Assembly (NCBI GenBank): GCA_027073795.1
Contig: JALTEW010000416.1
Coordinates: forward strand, 1-5,890
Direction of reading: 5' to 3'
DNA from: a bacterium
GTDB lineage: Bacteria; Desulfobacterota; S145-22
DNA length: 5,890 bases
Shown here piece after piece: positions 5,690-5,890 of the stretch. Positions within the stretch are counted from its first letter, which is position 1. Every line of letters starts with the position of its first letter. The notes beneath the pieces are model-generated. The model saw only the letters and a list, made by a program, of their open reading frames with translations. It was not told where the DNA came from and searched no databases. Both the position numbers and the translations under genes were made by a program.

Positions 5690-5890
5690 ATGTCGCTGTC
5701 AGAAGTGCCTTCGGGTAAGACAGTACGTTTAATCGATATAACCTCTGGGATAGGGCTGAAAAGGCGTCTGGCGGCTATGGGGCTGCTTCCCGGGGTTGAG
5801 ATTACCATGGTTCAGAACAGCGGCGTTGGTCCTGTCGTTGTTAATGTGAGAAACGGGAGGATGGTTCTGGGTTATGGAATGGCCTTGAAG
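5690..5890 (+). CDS. feoA: Second, divergent FeoA-domain protein (3' end outside window)
   Basis: Sixty-seven residues are visible before the right edge. The pattern LSEVPSGKTVRLIDI (3-17), LKRRLAAMGLLPGVEITMV (23-41) and a C-terminal strand ending RNGRMVLGYGMALK is clearly FeoA-like. It lacks the APLGDPI...LSLRKEEA signature of the neighbour and carries SGVGPVVVNVRNG instead. This second type is common in two-gene FeoA arrangements before feoB, so it may be a specialised partner. About ten more residues would complete a standard FeoA. Because the window stops here, fusion to a FeoB or another domain cannot be excluded. The start at 5690 is preferred for its GAGGAG. Starting at 5669 would add seven residues (MGEEKRA) and would couple translation to the first feoA. 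Confidence 0.92.
   Translation, partial: MSLSEVPSGKTVRLIDITSGIGLKRRLAAMGLLPGVEITMVQNSGVGPVVVNVRNGRMVLGYGMALK

Noticed and set aside
1..5890. Mobile element, CRISPR array, toxin-antitoxin or phage-defence genes
   Set aside because: No transposase, integrase, spaced direct repeats or defence domains are visible; all coding space is accounted for by housekeeping families.

Overview
The window looks like ordinary chromosome from a Gram-negative, probably anaerobic or metal-/sulfate-reducing bacterium of the Desulfobacterota ('deltaproteobacteria') type or a relative. This is inference: it rests on mfd followed directly by a SurA-like lipoprotein gene, a Ste24-type M48 protease, tandem feoA genes, intermediate base composition and strong AGGAGG-type ribosome binding sites. 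There is no mobile element, CRISPR array, tRNA or rRNA gene in the window.

Layout. Minus strand, read right to left: mfd, the transcription-repair coupling factor, occupies 3851 to 294 and is complete. A secreted SurA-type peptidyl-prolyl isomerase/chaperone lipoprotein follows within about 40 bases and runs off the left edge (251 to 1). It appears to begin at a rare ATT codon. Plus strand, read left to right: a divergent gene (about 4004 to 5257) encodes a seven-pass Ste24-like M48 zinc metalloprotease. A 187-base intergenic region then carries a strong extended -10 promoter with an A/T-rich upstream stretch. Two matching 18-base inverted repeats cover its core and start point. That promoter drives a small iron-transport operon: a classical feoA (5445 to 5669), then a second, divergent FeoA-domain gene that leaves the window at 5890. 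A feoB permease gene would be expected next, but it is not visible.

How the genes fit together. mfd and the lipoprotein gene form a probable two-gene transcription unit linking DNA repair and envelope folding only by co-transcription. The M48 protease is a separate unit whose job is likely membrane-protein turnover. The feo genes form an independent, tightly controlled Fe(II) uptake unit. The most informative signals are regulatory: the paired TGTTAG-N6-YTAAYA operator candidates at the feo promoter, and the non-canonical ATT start of the lipoprotein gene. No wholly new multi-gene system is visible.
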